From the NCBI RefSeq assembly GCF_024734385.1, contig NZ_JANHAP010000008.1:124001-188000 (forward strand): a DNA stretch of 64,000 bases, given 5' to 3'. Positions 28,084-37,983 of the stretch are shown in pieces. Below the pieces are notes generated by a model. The model made no database searches, had not been told where the DNA came from, and saw only the letters and a list, made by a program, of their open reading frames with translations. Every line of letters begins with the position of its first letter. Positions within the stretch are counted from its first letter, which is position 1. This DNA is from Dasania sp. GY-MA-18. Lineage in GTDB: Bacteria; Pseudomonadota; Gammaproteobacteria; Pseudomonadales; Dasaniaceae. Both the position numbers and the translations under genes were made by a program.

Positions 28084-28791
28084 GTGACCATGCGTGTTGA
28101 ACTGCAAGCCGCCTATGTTTTGCACACCAGAAGTTACCGTGATACTAGCTTGTTAGTCGAATTTTTTACGCCCCAACATGGCCGGATTAGCGCCGTTGCC
28201 AAGGGGGTAAGAGCCAGCAGCAAACTGGCTAAGCAAAAGCGCAGCTTATTGCAGGCCTTTAAACCCTTACTGATTAGCTGGGGGGGAAAAAGTGATTTAA
28301 AAAGCTTGTTTCATATAGAGGCGCTAGCCTCTAGCTACGCATTGCAAGGCGAACGCTTATTTAGCGCCATGTATATCAACGAGCTATTAAGCCGCTTACT
28401 GCATAGCGAAGAAGACAGCGAAGACATATTTTATTTATACCAGCAGCTATTAAGCCAATTAAACCAGCAAGAACCAGTAGATATTATCTTGCGCCGCTTT
28501 GAACTAAGCCTGCTGGAATGTTTAGGCTACGGTATAGAGTTACAGAGTATTGCCGATAGTGGTGAGCCTATTCATGCAGAGGGCCATTATCAATACTTCC
28601 CTGAGCAAGGGTTTAGGCCTTATCACGGCAGCCAGGCAGTGCTAAATAGTTTTAGTGGCGCCGATTTACTAGCCATAGCGGCACAAGATTTTCAGCCCGC
28701 CGCCAGAGCCGCCGCCAAAAGATTGTGTAGGCAGGTGCTGGGCTTTTATCTAGGAAGTAAACCACTTAAAAGCCGAGAGTTATTTTTATGA
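28084..28791 (+). CDS. recO: DNA repair protein RecO
   Basis: Recombination mediator of the RecFOR pathway that helps load RecA on SSB-coated gaps. Protein of 235 residues from GTG 28084 (ATG 28090 also possible, two residues shorter). The N-terminal OB fold reads AYVLHTRSYRDTSLLVEFFT, RISAVAKGVRAS and LLQAFKPLLISWGGKSDLKS; AMYINELLSRLLH follows. The Cys zinc-finger of some RecO proteins is not evident. It lies 6 bases after era. Confidence 0.94.
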   Translation: MTMRVELQAAYVLHTRSYRDTSLLVEFFTPQHGRISAVAKGVRASSKLAKQKRSLLQAFKPLLISWGGKSDLKSLFHIEALASSYALQGERLFSAMYINELLSRLLHSEEDSEDIFYLYQQLLSQLNQQEPVDIILRRFELSLLECLGYGIELQSIADSGEPIHAEGHYQYFPEQGFRPYHGSQAVLNSFSGADLLAIAAQDFQPAARAAAKRLCRQVLGFYLGSKPLKSRELFL

Positions 28792-28822
28792 TGGCGTATA
28801 TAGCCCTTAACAGGTTAGCAGC

Positions 28823-29200
28823 ATGATAGTGGGTATAGGCACTGATTTAGTAAAAATAGCGCGCATAGAGGCCAGCTATCAGCGCTTAGGCGATAAATTT
28901 GCCCAGCGCATATTAACCGCGCAGGAATTTAAACAGTTTCAAACCGCCGCCAAGCCCATGGCCTTATTAGCCAAACGCTTTGCAGTGAAAGAAGCTACCG
29001 GCAAAGCCTTAGGCACAGGCATAGGCCAAGGGGTAAGCTGGCAAGATATTTATATAGAGCACAGCCCGCAGGGGGCACCGATACTCTGTTTAGCCGGTAA
29101 GGCAGCGGAGTATGCCGCCAGCAAACAGGTTTGTGCGCAACATGTCAGCATCAGTGATGAAGACGATATAGCTACGGCCTTCGTTATATTAGAAAGCTAG
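28823..29200 (+). CDS. acpS: Holo-[acyl-carrier-protein] synthase
   Basis: Transfers 4'-phosphopantetheine from CoA to apo-ACP for fatty-acid synthesis. Protein of 125 residues with the metal-binding GIGTDLVKIARIE at the N-terminus and the family motif LAKRFAVKEATGKALGTGI. In most relatives pdxJ stands between recO and acpS; here only about 30 bases separate them, and pdxJ lies at 57268-58032. Confidence 0.96.
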   Translation: MIVGIGTDLVKIARIEASYQRLGDKFAQRILTAQEFKQFQTAAKPMALLAKRFAVKEATGKALGTGIGQGVSWQDIYIEHSPQGAPILCLAGKAAEYAASKQVCAQHVSISDEDDIATAFVILES

Positions 29201-29256
29201 TAAGCCTATAAAAAGCGACATAGATCCAAGCGACTCAAAAGGAATACCAGTTCATT

Positions 29257-31491
29257 ATGGTAAAAGTACGCGAAGAATATCCGGTTAACACCGACGGCTC
29301 CATAGATGTAAGCCAGTGGCTGGATAGGCTGCCGGTAGATCCGGAAGTTGATAAAAAAGAATTACTGCGTGCCTGTAACTTTAGTCAGTTTATAGAGCAG
29401 CAACCCAGTACCGATTCGCCCAATTCCTGGGGCAAAGAGCACAGCCGTTTCCGCATAGGTATGGAAATGGTGGAGATACTGGCAGACCTACATCTAGATA
29501 CAGAAACCCTGGTTGCGGCCATGATTTATCGCTTGGTGCGCGAACATCAGTTAGAGCTGGATGTCGTCAAAGAAAACTTTGGCGAGCGAGTAGCCACCCT
29601 AATTGAAGGGGTGATACGCATGGCCGCCATGAGCAAGGTTATTGCCGGTGATACCCCGGTACTAGGCCAGGCTAGCGCGCAAAAAGAAAACATACGCAAA
29701 ATGCTGGTCGCCTTAGTCGACGACGTGAGGGTGGCACTTTTAAAGCTGGCCGAACGCACCTGCGCGATACGAGCGGTAAAAAACAATCCTACTCGCCGCT
29801 ATTCCGTAGCCAGAGAAGTGTTTGATATCTACGCTCCCTTAGCCCATCGCTTAGGCATAGGCCACATTAAGTGGGAGCTAGAGGATTTATCCTTCCGCTA
29901 TTTGCACGCCGCCTCCTATAAAAAAATCGCCAAATTGCTCGATGAAAAAAGGCTGGCTAGGCAGAGCTATATAGAAAACGTTAAAAGCTTGCTTACCGAG
30001 GTGTTGGCAAAAAACAATATCGAGGCCGAGCTTACTGGTCGCGCCAAGCATATCTATAGCATTTGGCGCAAAATGCAGCGTAAAGGTATAGGCTTTTCTC
30101 AGGTTTATGACATACGGGCCGTGAGAATATTGGTGCCTGAGCTAAAAGACTGCTATGCCGCATTGGGTTTAGTGCACGGCCTGTGGCGCAATATTGCCAA
30201 CGAGTTTGACGACTATATAGCCAATCCCAAAGACAATGGTTATCGCTCCTTACACACAGCGGTAATAGGCCCAGAAGGTAAGGTTTTAGAAATACAAATA
30301 CGTACCTTTGCCATGCACGAGGAGTCCGAGTATGGCGTTTGCGCCCATTGGCGTTATAAAGGCGCCGACAGGCACGGCGGCAGCAGCTATGAAGAAAAAA
30401 TCGCGTGGCTGCGGCAGGTTTTAGATTGGCACGAAGAGATAGACGGCGGCACCGAAGAAATCACCAAACGCTTTTCTAATGCCCAAGATAGGATCTATGT
30501 ATTTACGCCCGATGGTCATGTGGTGAACCTGGCGCAAGGCTCCACACCGCTAGATTTTGCTTACCACATACATACCGAAGTAGGGCATCGCTGCCGCGGC
30601 GCTAAAGTGAATGGCCGCATAGTGCCGTTAACCTACACCCTGGCTACCGGCGAGCAGGTAGAGATACTTACTGGTAAAGAAAACAATCCTAAGCGTGACT
30701 GGTTACAGCCCAGTCTGAACTATCTGCAATCTTCACGTGCGCGCAGCAAAGTGCAGGCTTGGTTTAGGTTACAAGCCAGAGAAGATAATGTCGCTGCTGG
30801 CAGAGCCCTAGTCGAAAAAGTTTTTAAACGTATGGCCTTAACCAGCCTGGATTATAAAACCGTAGCCACCTATTTTGGCTATCAAGTCGTTGAGGATATG
30901 TATGCGGCGGTAGGTGCGGGAGATATTAACACCGCACAAATCATTGCAGTCAGTGAGCGCTTTGATAAAGGCGTGCAAGCCACCGAACCCGATCTCGTTA
31001 CCAAGCCCGTGCGCTTGGATGAGAGCAGTAACGACATAGTGGTGCAAGGGGTGGGTAATTTACTAACCCATTTTGCTAAATGTTGTAAGCCGGTACGTGG
31101 CGATATGATTATGGGTTATGTCACCCAAGGCAGAGGCGTGAGCATACATCAGCAAGATTGTGCCAAATTACTGCAGCTACAACACAATGAGCCCGAGCGC
31201 ATTATAGAAGTGAACTGGGGTGATAATCACAAACAGCAAGGTTATCCGGTTGATTTAGAAGTGACTGCCTTTGATCGCCAAGGTTTATTGCGGGATGTAA
31301 CCACCTTGCTGGCCAATGCCAAAGTCGATGTTATCGCCATGCAAACTACCACCAATAGAAAAGATCACACGGCCTTAATGACCTTAACGGTAGAAATGCA
31401 CAGCCTGGCGGAGCTAGCTAATCTGCTTAGCAAGATTAATAACCTGCCTAATGTGTCTAATGCCTATAGGGTTAGGGAAGATAAAAAATAA
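29257..31491 (+). CDS. relA: GTP pyrophosphokinase RelA
   Basis: Ribosome-linked (p)ppGpp synthetase of the stringent response, 744 residues. The N-terminal hydrolase-like domain lacks the HD pair (AAMIYRLVREHQ near residue 88 where SpoT has HD), so hydrolysis is predicted absent. The synthetase domain has the RelA-type E-x-D-D motif EFDDYIANPK near residue 319 and GYRSLHTAVIGPEGKVLEIQ. A TGS domain (RIYVFTPDGHVVNLAQGSTP) lies near 411, with zinc-finger-like and ACT regions at the C-terminus. It overlaps mazG by one base. Confidence 0.97.
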   Translation: MVKVREEYPVNTDGSIDVSQWLDRLPVDPEVDKKELLRACNFSQFIEQQPSTDSPNSWGKEHSRFRIGMEMVEILADLHLDTETLVAAMIYRLVREHQLELDVVKENFGERVATLIEGVIRMAAMSKVIAGDTPVLGQASAQKENIRKMLVALVDDVRVALLKLAERTCAIRAVKNNPTRRYSVAREVFDIYAPLAHRLGIGHIKWELEDLSFRYLHAASYKKIAKLLDEKRLARQSYIENVKSLLTEVLAKNNIEAELTGRAKHIYSIWRKMQRKGIGFSQVYDIRAVRILVPELKDCYAALGLVHGLWRNIANEFDDYIANPKDNGYRSLHTAVIGPEGKVLEIQIRTFAMHEESEYGVCAHWRYKGADRHGGSSYEEKIAWLRQVLDWHEEIDGGTEEITKRFSNAQDRIYVFTPDGHVVNLAQGSTPLDFAYHIHTEVGHRCRGAKVNGRIVPLTYTLATGEQVEILTGKENNPKRDWLQPSLNYLQSSRARSKVQAWFRLQAREDNVAAGRALVEKVFKRMALTSLDYKTVATYFGYQVVEDMYAAVGAGDINTAQIIAVSERFDKGVQATEPDLVTKPVRLDESSNDIVVQGVGNLLTHFAKCCKPVRGDMIMGYVTQGRGVSIHQQDCAKLLQLQHNEPERIIEVNWGDNHKQQGYPVDLEVTAFDRQGLLRDVTTLLANAKVDVIAMQTTTNRKDHTALMTLTVEMHSLAELANLLSKINNLPNVSNAYRVREDKK

Positions 31492-32306
31492 TGGCAGAAC
31501 CGCGTTATACCCTAGGTGACTTGCAAACACTTATGCAGCGCTTGCGTGACCCCAAGGATGGTTGCCCTTGGGATAGAGCACAAAGCTTTGACAGCATCGT
31601 GCCCCACACCCTAGAAGAAGCTTATGAGCTGGTTGACGCCATAGCTCAAAAAGATATGCAGCATATAAAAGAAGAGCTGGGGGACGTGCTATTTCAAGTT
31701 ATTTTTTACAGCCAGCTCGCCGAGGAGCAGCAAGCGTTTAGTCTTGATGAGGTCATTCACGACTTGACCGTCAAACTAATACGCCGCCACCCCCATGTAT
31801 TCCCCAGTGGCGATTTGCACAGTCGCGCTGGCCAACAAAACACCCCAAGCCAGCAAGTAAAACAAAACTGGGAGGCGATTAAGCAACAAGAGCGCCAGCA
31901 AAAGCAGCAGCACGGCCTGTTGGCAGATGTGCCGCTAGCCTTGCCCGCGCTTAACCGAGCTAGCAAATTACAAAAGCGGGCAGCTAAAGTGGGCTTTGAC
32001 TGGGACGACATCAACAAAGTAATAGAAAAGCTGCACGAAGAGCTGGCCGAATTGGAGCAGGCTCAACAGGTAGGTGATAGGGCAGAAATCGAGGCTGAGT
32101 TAGGCGACATCCTATTTTGCTGTGTCAACTTGGCAAGACATTTAGACGTTAGCCCAGAGTCAGCGTTACGCGCTACCAACCAAAAATTTGAGCGCCGCTT
32201 TGGCTATATAGAGCAGCAACTACAAGCCCGTGAGCAAAATATAGCGGACGCAGAATTGGCGGCTTTAGAAGCTTTGTGGCTGGAAGCCAAGCGCCATCTA
32301 GGCTAG
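31491..32306 (+). CDS. mazG: Nucleoside triphosphate pyrophosphohydrolase MazG
   Basis: Hydrolyses NTPs to NMPs and pyrophosphate. It may remove damaged nucleotides and is linked in E. coli to lowering of ppGpp. Protein of 271 residues with two MazG repeats: the first has CPWDRAQSF, EEAYELVDAI and EELGDVLFQVIF, the second KLHEELAELEQA and EAELGDILFCCVN. Its ATG shares one base with the relA stop, so the two are translationally coupled; relA-mazG is a common pair. Confidence 0.96.
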   Translation: MAEPRYTLGDLQTLMQRLRDPKDGCPWDRAQSFDSIVPHTLEEAYELVDAIAQKDMQHIKEELGDVLFQVIFYSQLAEEQQAFSLDEVIHDLTVKLIRRHPHVFPSGDLHSRAGQQNTPSQQVKQNWEAIKQQERQQKQQHGLLADVPLALPALNRASKLQKRAAKVGFDWDDINKVIEKLHEELAELEQAQQVGDRAEIEAELGDILFCCVNLARHLDVSPESALRATNQKFERRFGYIEQQLQAREQNIADAELAALEALWLEAKRHLG

Positions 32307-32457
32307 CTACAGGGCTTACAATTAGCAAATAAGTTGTTGATTAGGCTTGTTTTTTTGCATTTTCTACACGCTATTAGGCAGGTTTGTTTAAAAAATGAGC
32401 GATTTGGCCTGCCAGGGCGATGAATACGCTTGAGCTTGGCTGGCTAGATGTGTAAGG

Positions 32458-32487
32458 TTGTGCGCCTTATTTGGTAGTAAATATATT
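32458..32487 (+). promoter_or_regulatory. Probable sigma-70 promoter of adk
   Basis: TTGTGC (32458-32463), an 18-base spacer and TATATT (32482-32487) lie about 56 bases before the adk ATG, which has a clear AGGAGC ribosome-binding site. The remainder of the mazG-adk gap shows nothing definite. Confidence 0.4.
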
Positions 32488-32512
32488 ATTCTGCGCTGTA
32501 TGCAGGCTTTAA

Positions 32513-33190
<678 letters not shown>

Positions 33191-33236
33191 AACTCATAAG
33201 TGTTGTCTTTTTCGACACCTTTAAAAGCTTCTTAGG

Positions 33237-33262
33237 GAAAAGCTCCTTAGGGAGCTTTTTTA
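33237..33262 (+). terminator. Intrinsic terminator after adk
   Basis: AGCTCC (33241-33246), loop TTAG, GGAGCT (33251-33256), then a T run; flanking A's extend the stem against the T's. It lies about 50 bases after the adk stop. Confidence 0.8.
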
Positions 33263-33676
33263 TTGCCTGTTATAAATAGTCACAATGGTTAAATTAGTCT
33301 GCTTAGCATCGTGATACTACGACTTTGTTTAGCCGCAAAAGTCGACAGCCTTATGGGGCAATCAACTTTTGCCAGGCTAAAACCATAGCCAACTGCAGTT
33401 TATTTTTTAAATATTATAGCTGCCGGAAATTTTATCTTTTACAGCTAAATCAGATTAAAAATCCCCAATTCTCAATTTCAGCCCTGATTTTTTAAAAAAA
33501 AGGCGATTTTTTTAAAAAAATAGAGAAAAAAACCTCAAAAAACTTTAGAAATTTCATTTTTTAGGCTAAGTATTAAGTGGATTTTTTAAAACTGTGCATG
33601 CTTCTTATTTAATAAAACTAATCAACCCCTAAGAAGCTGTTGTAACGCACAAGGCCATTGTTGAGGAGAAGGTAAA
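33263..33676. other. A/T-tract region upstream of the histone-like gene
   Basis: No gene seen in these roughly 410 bases. The middle is extremely A/T-rich, with two phased blocks of T6A8 (33488-33501) and T7A7 (33507-33520), followed by further A5-A7 runs to 33545. Such tracts usually give curved DNA and can act as UP elements or as binding sites for nucleoid proteins. GAGGAG just before 33677 is the ribosome-binding site of the next gene. Confidence 0.5.
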
Positions 33677-34561
33677 ATGCCTAAAGCTAAAGCGAAGAAA
33701 AAGCCTGCTGCGAAGAAACGCGTTGCAGCAAAAAAAGCACCAGCTAAAACTGTTGTCAGCCCTATGGTTGCGAAAGCACAAGAGGCTATAGATAAGCTGA
33801 ATAAATCCATTGCTGCCGAGCAGAAAAGCCAGTCTGCTTTACAGAAGAAAGCGGCAGCTGCTAAGAAGAAGGCAGCCAAATCAGGTAAGGCTGCAGATAA
33901 AAACGCTGCTAAGCGTGCCAGGGCAGCTACGGCTAAAGCCGCTGCTAAAATCAAAGCTTTGCGCGATAAGTCGGCTGATGCCAAGCTTAGGCTGACTAAA
34001 GCCAAGTCAGACGCTAAGGCTAAAGCCGCGGCAGCAGCTGTAGAAGCTACCCTAGCTAGCCGTGCGGCAGCGGCAGCGGCAGCGGATAATGCGGCTCTAG
34101 CCAAAGCCGTTAAAGCCTTTGAAGCCAATTGGCTGAAGAAGCGTGCTGCAGCTAATAAGAAGAAGTTAGCCGCATTAGCTAAAAAGCTAAAAGCCAAGGC
34201 CGCCGCAGCAGCTAAGAAAGAAGCTGCTAAGGTAGCCACAGCGGAGCGTAAAGCCGCCGCTAAAGCTAAAGCCGCCGCTAAAAAGGCAGCAGCCAAAGCC
34301 AAAGCAGCGGAGCGCAAAGCTGCAGCCAAGGCCAAAGCCGCCGAGCGCAAGGCAGCAGCAAAAGCCAAGGCAGCAGCTAAAAAAGCCGCCGCTAAAGCGA
34401 AAAAGAAAGCTGCACCTAAGAAAAAGGCTGCCAAGAAAAAAGCAGCCCCTAAGAAAAAGGCCGCTGCTAAGAAAAAAGCAGCTCCCAAGAAAAAGGCCGT
34501 CGCTAAGAAAAAACCAGCCAAGAAAAAGGCTGCTAAGCGTAAAGCCGCTAAGAAAAAGTAA
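33677..34561 (+). CDS. AlgP/histone H1-like Lys-Ala-rich DNA-binding protein
   Basis: Protein of 294 residues, very basic, composed largely of Lys and Ala. An N-terminal basic stretch (MPKAKAKKKPAAKKR) leads to a central less repetitive helical part (about 30-165). From about 170 come many KAAAKAKA/ERKAAAKAK units, ending in KKKAAPKKKAA-type repeats like eukaryotic H1 tails and Pseudomonas AlgP (AlgR3). Predicted nucleoid-associated protein that condenses DNA non-specifically; regulation of particular genes cannot be inferred. Start ATG has GAGGAG ahead. The open frame on the opposite strand is a compositional shadow. Confidence 0.88.
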   Translation: MPKAKAKKKPAAKKRVAAKKAPAKTVVSPMVAKAQEAIDKLNKSIAAEQKSQSALQKKAAAAKKKAAKSGKAADKNAAKRARAATAKAAAKIKALRDKSADAKLRLTKAKSDAKAKAAAAAVEATLASRAAAAAAADNAALAKAVKAFEANWLKKRAAANKKKLAALAKKLKAKAAAAAKKEAAKVATAERKAAAKAKAAAKKAAAKAKAAERKAAAKAKAAERKAAAKAKAAAKKAAAKAKKKAAPKKKAAKKKAAPKKKAAAKKKAAPKKKAVAKKKPAKKKAAKRKAAKKK

Positions 34562-34577
34562 TACTTAGCACTATCAT

Positions 34578-34610
34578 AAACCCCAGTTAGCCTTGCTACT
34601 GGGGTTTTTT
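34578..34610 (+). terminator. Intrinsic terminator after the histone-like gene
   Basis: AAACCCCAGT (34578-34587), a 10-base loop, ACTGGGGTTT (34598-34607) and a T run make a strong hairpin. The minus-strand mobA gene ends inside it at 34596, so it may serve both directions. Confidence 0.8.
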
Positions 34611-35192
34611 ATTGCCTGTTGCTAGCCGCTCAGGACTATTAATATTAAGAAATTGACCTCGCAAATCCGACAAGTCTGCTGCTTGCGCCCTATGTTGTTG
34701 CTGCCAATCCCGTACTCGCCGATTTCCCTGTTGCAAATAACGATTTAAGTTAGTGGCTACCGAGGTTTTTAGCAGGCAAAATAGATATTGGTCCCGTTCT
34801 CCATCATTAACATAGCTAATGTCACCATCGCTACTAAGTAAGCTATGGGTCAATCTGGCGACTAAATCAGGGGGTAATATAGGACTGTCACAGGGGCAAA
34901 TAAGGCAGTAGTCAGTTTTAATATGGGGCAGGCAGCTGGCTATACCGGCTAAGGGGCCTTGAAAGTCGGTAAGCTGATCGCGAATACAGGGGTAACCATA
35001 CTGCTGATACTGTTCCAAGTTGCGATTACAGCTAATAACTATATCACTCACTTGCGGGCCTATTTGTGCAATGACATGACTAATCAGGGGCTGATCTTGC
35101 CACTGTACCAAGCCTTTATCACGGTATTGAAAACGGCGACCTTGGCCACCCGCTAAAATAATTGCACTAATATTATTGCGATCAATTTTCAT
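34596..35192 (-). CDS. mobA: Molybdenum cofactor guanylyltransferase
   Basis: Links GMP to molybdopterin to form MGD (bis-MGD) cofactor. Protein of 198 residues with the nucleotidyltransferase motif ISAIILAGGQGRRF, the conserved Lys in RDKGLVQW, FQGPLAGIASCLP and CPCDSPILPPDL (metal-binding Asp). It stands alone, with no mobB or moa gene adjacent. The gene is convergent with the histone-like gene and divergent from the helicase gene. Presence implies at least one Mo-bis-MGD enzyme elsewhere in the genome. Confidence 0.92.
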   Translation of the reverse strand: MKIDRNNISAIILAGGQGRRFQYRDKGLVQWQDQPLISHVIAQIGPQVSDIVISCNRNLEQYQQYGYPCIRDQLTDFQGPLAGIASCLPHIKTDYCLICPCDSPILPPDLVARLTHSLLSSDGDISYVNDGERDQYLFCLLKTSVATNLNRYLQQGNRRVRDWQQQHRAQAADLSDLRGQFLNINSPERLATGNKKPQ

Positions 35193-35302
35193 TATTTTGC
35201 CGTAAACTGCTTGTTGATAAAATCTCCGTGCTTTAGTTTACACCTAAATAGCTAGGCGCCCTAAGTCATTAACCCTTGTTGTAACGGTAGTTCATCATAG
35301 CT

Positions 35303-37234
35303 GTGAAAAATTCTACAGATTATTCCTCGCTGCTAGGTGAGCATGGGCTGTTTGCTCAGCAGCTTAGTGATTTCGTTGATAGGCCCGGCCAGCTGCAAAT
35401 GGCTGAACAGGTGGGCACGGCCATTAGCCAGCAACAAAACTGCGCGATAGAGGCACCATCGGGGCTAGGTAAAACCTGGGGCTATTTGATACCGGCGTTA
35501 CTTAGCGGTAAAAAAACACTAATATCTACTGCAGGTCACTACCTACAAAAACAATTGTACTTACGCGATATTCCGCAAGTGCAGCAGTGTTTAGGCTTAA
35601 GTCGTTCAGTCGCTTTATTAAAAGGCCGCAGCAATTATTTATGCCCCTATTACCTAAAAAAACATATACAGGCTGCTGCTAAAAGTACAGCAGGGCAGAT
35701 ACGGCAAAGCCAACTTAGCCATATTTACCAGCAGCTACGTGAAACCGGCCAGGGTGATATCAGCGCTCTGGGGCTAGCTAGTGATTTGCGGCCTTATTTA
35801 ACCTGCGCCGCTGAAGAGTGCTTGGCCCAGCGCTGCCCTGATTTTAAAGCCTGCCCTTTATATAGAGCCCGCAGCCGTGCTGAACATGCTGATGTGGTAA
35901 TCGTTAACCACAGTTTATTGCTGAGTTATGAAAATACCTCTGGCAATGCCTTAATCGCCCAGGCTGACACGGTGGTGGTGGACGAGGCGCACCGTTTATT
36001 GGCCTTGGCGCAGCAATCGGCCGGGCACAGCCTAAGCAGCCGACAGTTGCGGCAATTTATTCGGCAGCTGCTAAATACTTGTCAGCGTTGCACCGCTGAA
36101 GATGCTACGATTTTGCGTTACCTCAGCCAATTACAGCAGTGGTTACAGGCGTTAACATTACCCCCGGCTATCCCGTATCAGCGCGAGGCCCACCTACATG
36201 TAGTACAGCAATTTATCCAAGTGTTTAAGCAGCTGCTCCCCTGGTTTAATATCGCCAAAGAGCGCGATCATCAATTAACTTTACTGGCGACGCAGGCGCA
36301 GTTGTTGTATCAAACCTTGCAGGCCATAGTCAGTGCTGAAGGGCTGTGCTGGGTGCAAAAGCAGGGCCGGGGCTTTGTACTGCAAAATACACCCGTGCAT
36401 GTTTTAGATAAACTGAAAAAAACCATAGCGGCCTACCCACAGCACAGCTGGATACTCACTTCGGCAACTCTGTCTACCGGAACCGAACAGGCAGCGTTAG
36501 CAAGCGAAACCGTATTGCGGCGTACTGGCCTAACCCCACAGCAGTTTCACCGTTTAGCCAGCCCTTTTAATTATGCGCGGCAGGCACGTTTATATTTGCC
36601 CGCCATGCACAACAGCCCTGAACAAAAGGATTTTTACCAAGAGTTTAGTCAGCGCTTGGCTGAGTTTATAGCCCTATGTCCCGGTCGTGTATTAGTGTTG
36701 TTTAGCAGTTACCGGGCATTAAATAGTGTGGCTGAACAATTAGAGCTCGCTGAAAGGTCGCTGTTACAGCAGGCTAGACCCCAACAGGGAGGCGCTGATA
36801 ATTACGCGCTACTAAAACAATTTATCGCCTTACCACAGGGCGTATTACTGGCCACTGGCGCTTTCTGGGAGGGGGTAGATTTATCGGGTGCGCCTTTATC
36901 GGCGGTGGTGATGGATAAACTGCCTTTTAGCTCGCCCACCGATCCTCTGAGTAAGTTGCGTAGCCATTATTTACAGCAGCACGGGGTGGATAGTTTTAAT
37001 GAGTTTATGCTGCCCGAGGCGATTATTAAATTCCGTCAAGGTTGCGGCAGATTATTGCGGCGAGAAGGGGATAAGGGCGTTATAATGCTGGCCGACAACA
37101 GGCTGCATACTAAGCCCTACGGTCAGCGTTTTTTAGAGACTTTAGCCAGCCTGCCGCAGTGTCAAAGCTTAGATCAGCTTGCCGCGTTTTTTAATGAACC
37201 AACGCCTAAACAATCAGCACGAATGAATTTATGA
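35303..37234 (+). CDS. yoaA: ATP-dependent DNA helicase, YoaA/DinG family
   Basis: XPD-like superfamily 2 helicase with an Fe-S cluster, 643 residues. Walker A is EAPSGLGKTWGY, the DEAH box is VVVDEAHRL and motif VI is IIKFRQGCGRLLRR. Cys residues that could bind the cluster are in NYLCPYY, CAAEECLAQRC and FKACPLY, followed by DVVIVNHSLLL. YoaA of E. coli works with the chi subunit (HolC, present at 2775) in replication-fork repair. The start is GTG 35303. The stop overlaps tsaB by 4 bases, an arrangement also found in E. coli (yoaA-tsaB). Confidence 0.92.
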   Translation: MKNSTDYSSLLGEHGLFAQQLSDFVDRPGQLQMAEQVGTAISQQQNCAIEAPSGLGKTWGYLIPALLSGKKTLISTAGHYLQKQLYLRDIPQVQQCLGLSRSVALLKGRSNYLCPYYLKKHIQAAAKSTAGQIRQSQLSHIYQQLRETGQGDISALGLASDLRPYLTCAAEECLAQRCPDFKACPLYRARSRAEHADVVIVNHSLLLSYENTSGNALIAQADTVVVDEAHRLLALAQQSAGHSLSSRQLRQFIRQLLNTCQRCTAEDATILRYLSQLQQWLQALTLPPAIPYQREAHLHVVQQFIQVFKQLLPWFNIAKERDHQLTLLATQAQLLYQTLQAIVSAEGLCWVQKQGRGFVLQNTPVHVLDKLKKTIAAYPQHSWILTSATLSTGTEQAALASETVLRRTGLTPQQFHRLASPFNYARQARLYLPAMHNSPEQKDFYQEFSQRLAEFIALCPGRVLVLFSSYRALNSVAEQLELAERSLLQQARPQQGGADNYALLKQFIALPQGVLLATGAFWEGVDLSGAPLSAVVMDKLPFSSPTDPLSKLRSHYLQQHGVDSFNEFMLPEAIIKFRQGCGRLLRREGDKGVIMLADNRLHTKPYGQRFLETLASLPQCQSLDQLAAFFNEPTPKQSARMNL

Positions 37235-37932
37235 AAATACTAGCCGTAGATAGCAGCACCGAGGCTTGCTCCGTTGCGCTACTCGATAGCCAATGCCGCG
37301 ATGAAAGCGCTTTATTAGCGCTATATGAATTAGCACCTAGAGAACATAGCCAGCGATTACTGCCCATGGTTGATCAGTTATTGGCTGATGCGGGCATAAC
37401 TATACAGCAGCTAGACGCTATAGCCTTTGGTAAAGGCCCCGGTTCGTTTACCGGTTTACGAATTTGCCTAGGCTTAGTGCAGGGCTTGGCCTTTGGTGCT
37501 GATGTGCCAGTAGTGCCGGTGTCGTCCTTGCAAGCCTTGGCGCAAACCGCCCTAGATTTGGGCGAGGTGGATGAGCAGCAGCCAGTGATAGCCAGTATTG
37601 ATGCCCGTATGAGCGAGATTTATTGGTGTGCCTACCGCTGTGAACAAGGCCTAATGCAGCCGCTAATCGATGAGCAGCTCAGCGCCCCAGAAGCGTTTAA
37701 ACAGCCGCAAGAGCTGCAGTCTTTTGCCGCCGTGGGTAGCGGCTGGCAATATAAAGAGCAAATGGCATATCAGGGCCTGCACTACTGCAATGATCAATTG
37801 CTACCTCGAGCGTCAGCGGTCGCTAAATTAGCCCTGCATTATTATCAGACTGGCCTATATTGCGCAGCCGATAAGGCTCAGCCCAGCTATATACGTGACC
37901 AAGTGGCTTGGAAAAAAATCTCTGAGCAATAA
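37231..37932 (+). CDS. tsaB: tRNA threonylcarbamoyladenosine biosynthesis protein TsaB
   Basis: Partner of TsaD/TsaE in making t6A37 in ANN-decoding tRNAs. Protein of 233 residues in the ASKHA fold: MKILAVDSSTEACSVAL at the N-terminus and AIAFGKGPGSFTGLRICLGL near residue 68 are the family marks. It is coupled to yoaA by an ATGA overlap. Confidence 0.96.
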   Translation: MKILAVDSSTEACSVALLDSQCRDESALLALYELAPREHSQRLLPMVDQLLADAGITIQQLDAIAFGKGPGSFTGLRICLGLVQGLAFGADVPVVPVSSLQALAQTALDLGEVDEQQPVIASIDARMSEIYWCAYRCEQGLMQPLIDEQLSAPEAFKQPQELQSFAAVGSGWQYKEQMAYQGLHYCNDQLLPRASAVAKLALHYYQTGLYCAADKAQPSYIRDQVAWKKISEQ

Positions 37933-37983
37933 GCCTAAAGCCAATAAAAATAACCAAACAATAATACAGGGAGTCACTGAGTA

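Noticed and set aside
33622-34521. 299-residue Ala/Leu/Phe-rich open frame on the minus strand opposite the histone-like gene
   Set aside because: It is the antisense reading of Lys/Ala codons; no ribosome-binding site, and the plus-strand product has a clear family and a GAGGAG site.
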